A stretch of 64,000 nt of DNA from Dermanyssus gallinae (Eukaryota; Arthropoda; Arachnida; Mesostigmata; Dermanyssidae). Below the pieces are notes generated by a model. It was not told where the DNA came from. It searched no databases and worked only from the letters and a program-made list of their open reading frames with translations. Every line of letters begins with the position of its first letter. The stretch's first letter is position 1. Positions 61,457 through 64,000 of the stretch are shown piece after piece. The stretch lies in contig QVRM01005439.1 of NCBI GenBank assembly GCA_003439945.1, forward strand, positions 1-64,000, read 5' to 3'. The translations under genes were made by a program, and so were the position numbers.

Positions 61457-62034
61457 GCTATGCAAAATGCCCCGCGCTAAATCACTGATACAGTTTTTGC
61501 AGTTTGTCTAATAGTGGCAATAGTAGGGATTCTAGTTACTATCCACCAAAACGCGCCAATTAAGCACGGTTTAATGCTGATACGGCCTACATAGTATATA
61601 GATCTCTGCCACGGCTTTATCTGCTTTTACACTCATTCAGCAAGCATTTGCAGAAAAATGGCTTGGATAAATAAACATAGCTTATTTCGCGTGGAGAGCG
61701 CTAGTTATAATGAAAATTAGATGTACCATTTCCTAGTTGTATATTATCCGTAGATTATGAAAAGCCGAGGATCAATAAAAACTCTAAATGCATTTTAACA
61801 TTTTGGTGACTTGTCGAGAAGTTCTTGTAGAAACATTCGTTATTATGTCTGCTATAGGGTTTCACCTTTCCTATGACATATAGCAGTCTAGAGCAATATG
61901 CCAAATATCAAAACTTTTATGTTCAGTTTCCGCAGAATTGGAAATTGCTTATGCTTTCGATGCTATCGGAACATATACTATATATATATAATATGCTTGT
62001 ATCTGTATATTTTGATATAACTAAGCTGACACTC

Positions 62035-62040
62035 AATAAA
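62035..62040 (+). promoter_or_regulatory. Possible polyadenylation signal AATAAA (one of several)
   Basis: AATAAA is followed within about 20 bases by a T/G-rich stretch (tttattatgtattg), which is a plausible cleavage context. Other candidates between the stop and here are ATTAAA at 60357-60362 and AATAAA at 61083-61088, 61336-61341 and 61774-61779. Which one is used cannot be decided from sequence, so the 3' UTR could be about 1.1 to 2.8 kb. Confidence 0.25.
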
Positions 62041-63359
62041 ATTTATTATGTATTGTAAGGAATGGCGTTACTTAGACTCTAGTAAATGTACACTTCAATA
62101 ATCTAAGGCGCCAGCGACTCCAAGAGCCGTGGATCGTCTTGAGTTCGTAAACGAGTTATCTGCTTGGGGAACGGCAAAATAGACGCATGCAAATTAAAGT
62201 TGTACCTTCCTGTTTACGAATTATAAGGTATGCAAAAAGCAAAGCGTGCTTTTACACTGTGCTCGCCGCGAGACTCAATGTTAGTTGCAACCGTGATATT
62301 ACGTTACTTAGCTTACAGATCAAGTGCTGTAGGCAGAATCAGTTAAAATGGAAGCGGCTAAACGTCTAGACCCGAAACTAATGATCAGGCTTTATATATC
62401 CTTAACACTGCAAATGGTTAGATAAACACAAAGCTCACGCGCTTTTAAAGACCTATATATAAGCCTGAACTTAAAGTTCTTGTTTTTAAAACTTAAGAAC
62501 CTTAAATCCTGAGGCCTACTTTGAATATGACACCAACCAAAATTGAGGTTGATACGGTGAACCTCGCAGCTTACCATTAAAATCTATGAAGTTAGACTAA
62601 GATCACTATACTTGGTCATTTAAGAATTCGGTTCACGTATTATTTTACAGAGTGTCACACCCTAAGGAAATTTTAAACGCGTTATGAAACACTTATGAAA
62701 GAACAATTACGTGGTTAACTGCGATCTTTTTTATCCACGTCGTTCACTTGAGGTAACGTCAGATTCGTCAAAATAACATTTCTATAAATTATAATAGTGC
62801 TTTAACTAATGTACGTACTGAAACGGATGTATACATGCCTATAGGTGTAGGATGTATTATAGGCTAGGAGCGCCTGCGCAATTCTGGCAATTTTAATTGA
62901 CGAAGCATGATACACGGACAATGTTTTTCCATTCAAACGCAATTTACATGTAGAGTCGGGGATAAGTGCCCCCGGGGTAGGTTTATTTCAATTAAATATA
63001 TTGGTCAGCTTTATTTATTTCAATTATTATATACAACATTTTTATTTACATGATAATTGTGGTGGATGTAGTACATGCGTGTATTAAAACTACAATGAAA
63101 TACATGTTGTTTATTTCGCAATAACTTTGCGAATATTTCAAGGTGATACAAAATTATAAAAATCTTTGCGTCGAATATACCATGTGATGATAGCCATGCA
63201 CAATGTATCTGGTGTACACGTGCCGACTAGTGCATGCCATTCCAACTCAAAGCTCCCTGGCGAGGTACACATCTAACTGCGCTACCTCTGTCGAGACCTC
63301 GAACATTTTCACTGCCACGCTAACAAAAATTGCTGAAATGGTCCTGTACCTGTAATAGG

Positions 63360-63891
63360 TGACCTTGACCACTGCCGGTCCGCAACCCGCCACCAAATGC
63401 ACGAAGTGGTTTCTTGTCGTCCGCGGCAAGCCACCGCGATATGGGGGACGGGCTTCGAAGAGGGCTTGGCTGTCAGGGGCAGAGGGTCAGGTCATGGGTA
63501 CACCTGGGTTTAGGTGGTGGAACCGGCTGTTTTCTACCGCTGCTATTTCTCGCCAATAACGACGAAGGAAATTTTGAAGAAATCCTAGAGAAACTTGGAG
63601 CGTTGCGGATAATGAGGAGACAATGCGTGATTACAGATGTATCTGTTTAAGGCTCCGAATACCCAAATTAACCACTACACCCATGATTAAGCGCGCTTGC
63701 CGATTCGTAGTCTTGACATGGGTATCCTGAAAGCTAAATTAAATGAGGATCGTAGCGGCCTTACGGAGAACAAAGCTAACGAGAAGCAGCTCTTTGCCAT
63801 GCTCACTGCGGCATTCGACAACCTAGGCCCTTCGCACCTGTGCAAAGACCGCCGCCTTAGAGATAAAGCTTCAAAGGATCTACACTAATAA
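63360..63891 (+). pseudogene. Possible degraded coding fragments at the right edge
   Basis: Three protein-like pieces follow one another in different frames: VTLTTAGPQPATKCTKWFLV (from 63356), NNDEGNFEEILEKLGALRIM (to 63650), and SLDMGILKAKLNEDRSGLTE (63697-63888, ending TAA at 63889). Frame changes and stops lie between them. They could be a decayed gene or element, or chance; no family is recognised. Confidence 0.15.
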
Positions 63892-64000
63892 GCTGAGTTA
63901 GCTGGGTAGAAAAAATTGGTAGTAGAACGGGCCGGACTAGGCGTACGTGATACAAGAATCAACTGGCCGACTATTAGACCGCCCGAGTGAGATTGCAAGA

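Larger units (their letters stand above)
59281..64000. other. 3' UTR and downstream flank
   Basis: Directly after the stop an AAC array (59290-59412) continues the repeat that codes the Asn-rich tail. From about 60 kb the DNA is AT-richer and poor in trinucleotide arrays, apart from (TA)n at 61211-61242, 61350-61368 and 61398-61454. Possible poly(A) signals are listed separately. Between 63360 and 63890 three short non-repetitive frames read protein-like but sit in different frames. No gene is supported. Confidence 0.55.

Noticed and set aside
63241..63310. tRNA-like A box on the - strand (TAGCGCAGTTAG).
   Set aside because: The B box position reads GTTGGAATGG and the stems do not pair. At most it is a very old tRNA-derived fragment.

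Overview
The window is eukaryotic and most likely from an arthropod. A parasitiform mite or tick is a guess from the huge repeat-filled introns and moderate GC, not a proof. Its coding content is one multi-exon gene on the + strand, split by introns of 3 to 18 kb. The rest is dominated by simple-sequence DNA: long (TA)n tracts, (GTT)n/(CAA)n and related trinucleotide arrays, and runs of 9 to 20 G or C. There is no operon, ribosome binding site, CRISPR array or intact transposon. Nearly all long open frames here are low-complexity reads through microsatellites (poly-Leu, poly-Thr, poly-Val, Ile-Tyr repeats) and are not genes.

The gene is an ARHGAP19-type Rho GTPase-activating protein. Six exons join with canonical GT-AG introns and matching phases: 15272-15349, 18403-18612, 23817-24040, 42337-42495, 52899-53048 and 58657-59280, ending in TAA. 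They give 480 residues plus a split first codon. The order is most of a RhoGAP domain with its arginine finger (Arg34 of the visible product), a short helical segment, then a long low-complexity C-tail. The tail carries a KEN-box-like degron and several CDK-type Thr-Pro-x-Lys sites. The N-terminal roughly 100 residues of the family are not securely located; one phase-compatible candidate exon lies at 10082-10157.

Layout: 1-10063 is upstream or 5' intronic DNA with dense GTT/GCT arrays and (TA)n tracts. 10064-15271 holds the candidate N-terminal exon and otherwise repeats. 15272-59280 is the gene body. Its third intron (18.3 kb) and fourth intron (10.4 kb) hold the strongest non-coding structures: two hairpins (24191-24336 and 27486-27530), complementary (CAA)n and (GTT)n arrays, a 23-bp minisatellite, and two exon-like segments at 46915-46962 and 47291-47425. 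From 59281 to 64000 the DNA becomes AT-rich and poorer in microsatellites. It holds the 3' UTR with several possible polyadenylation signals, and perhaps degraded coding fragments near the right edge.

Nothing here looks like a new multi-gene system. The points most worth checking are the loss of the usually conserved RhoGAP Asn (Cys156), the conserved-looking mitotic degron and CDK motif cluster, the symmetric exons that can be skipped in frame, the exon-like pair in intron 4, and the two hairpins in intron 3.
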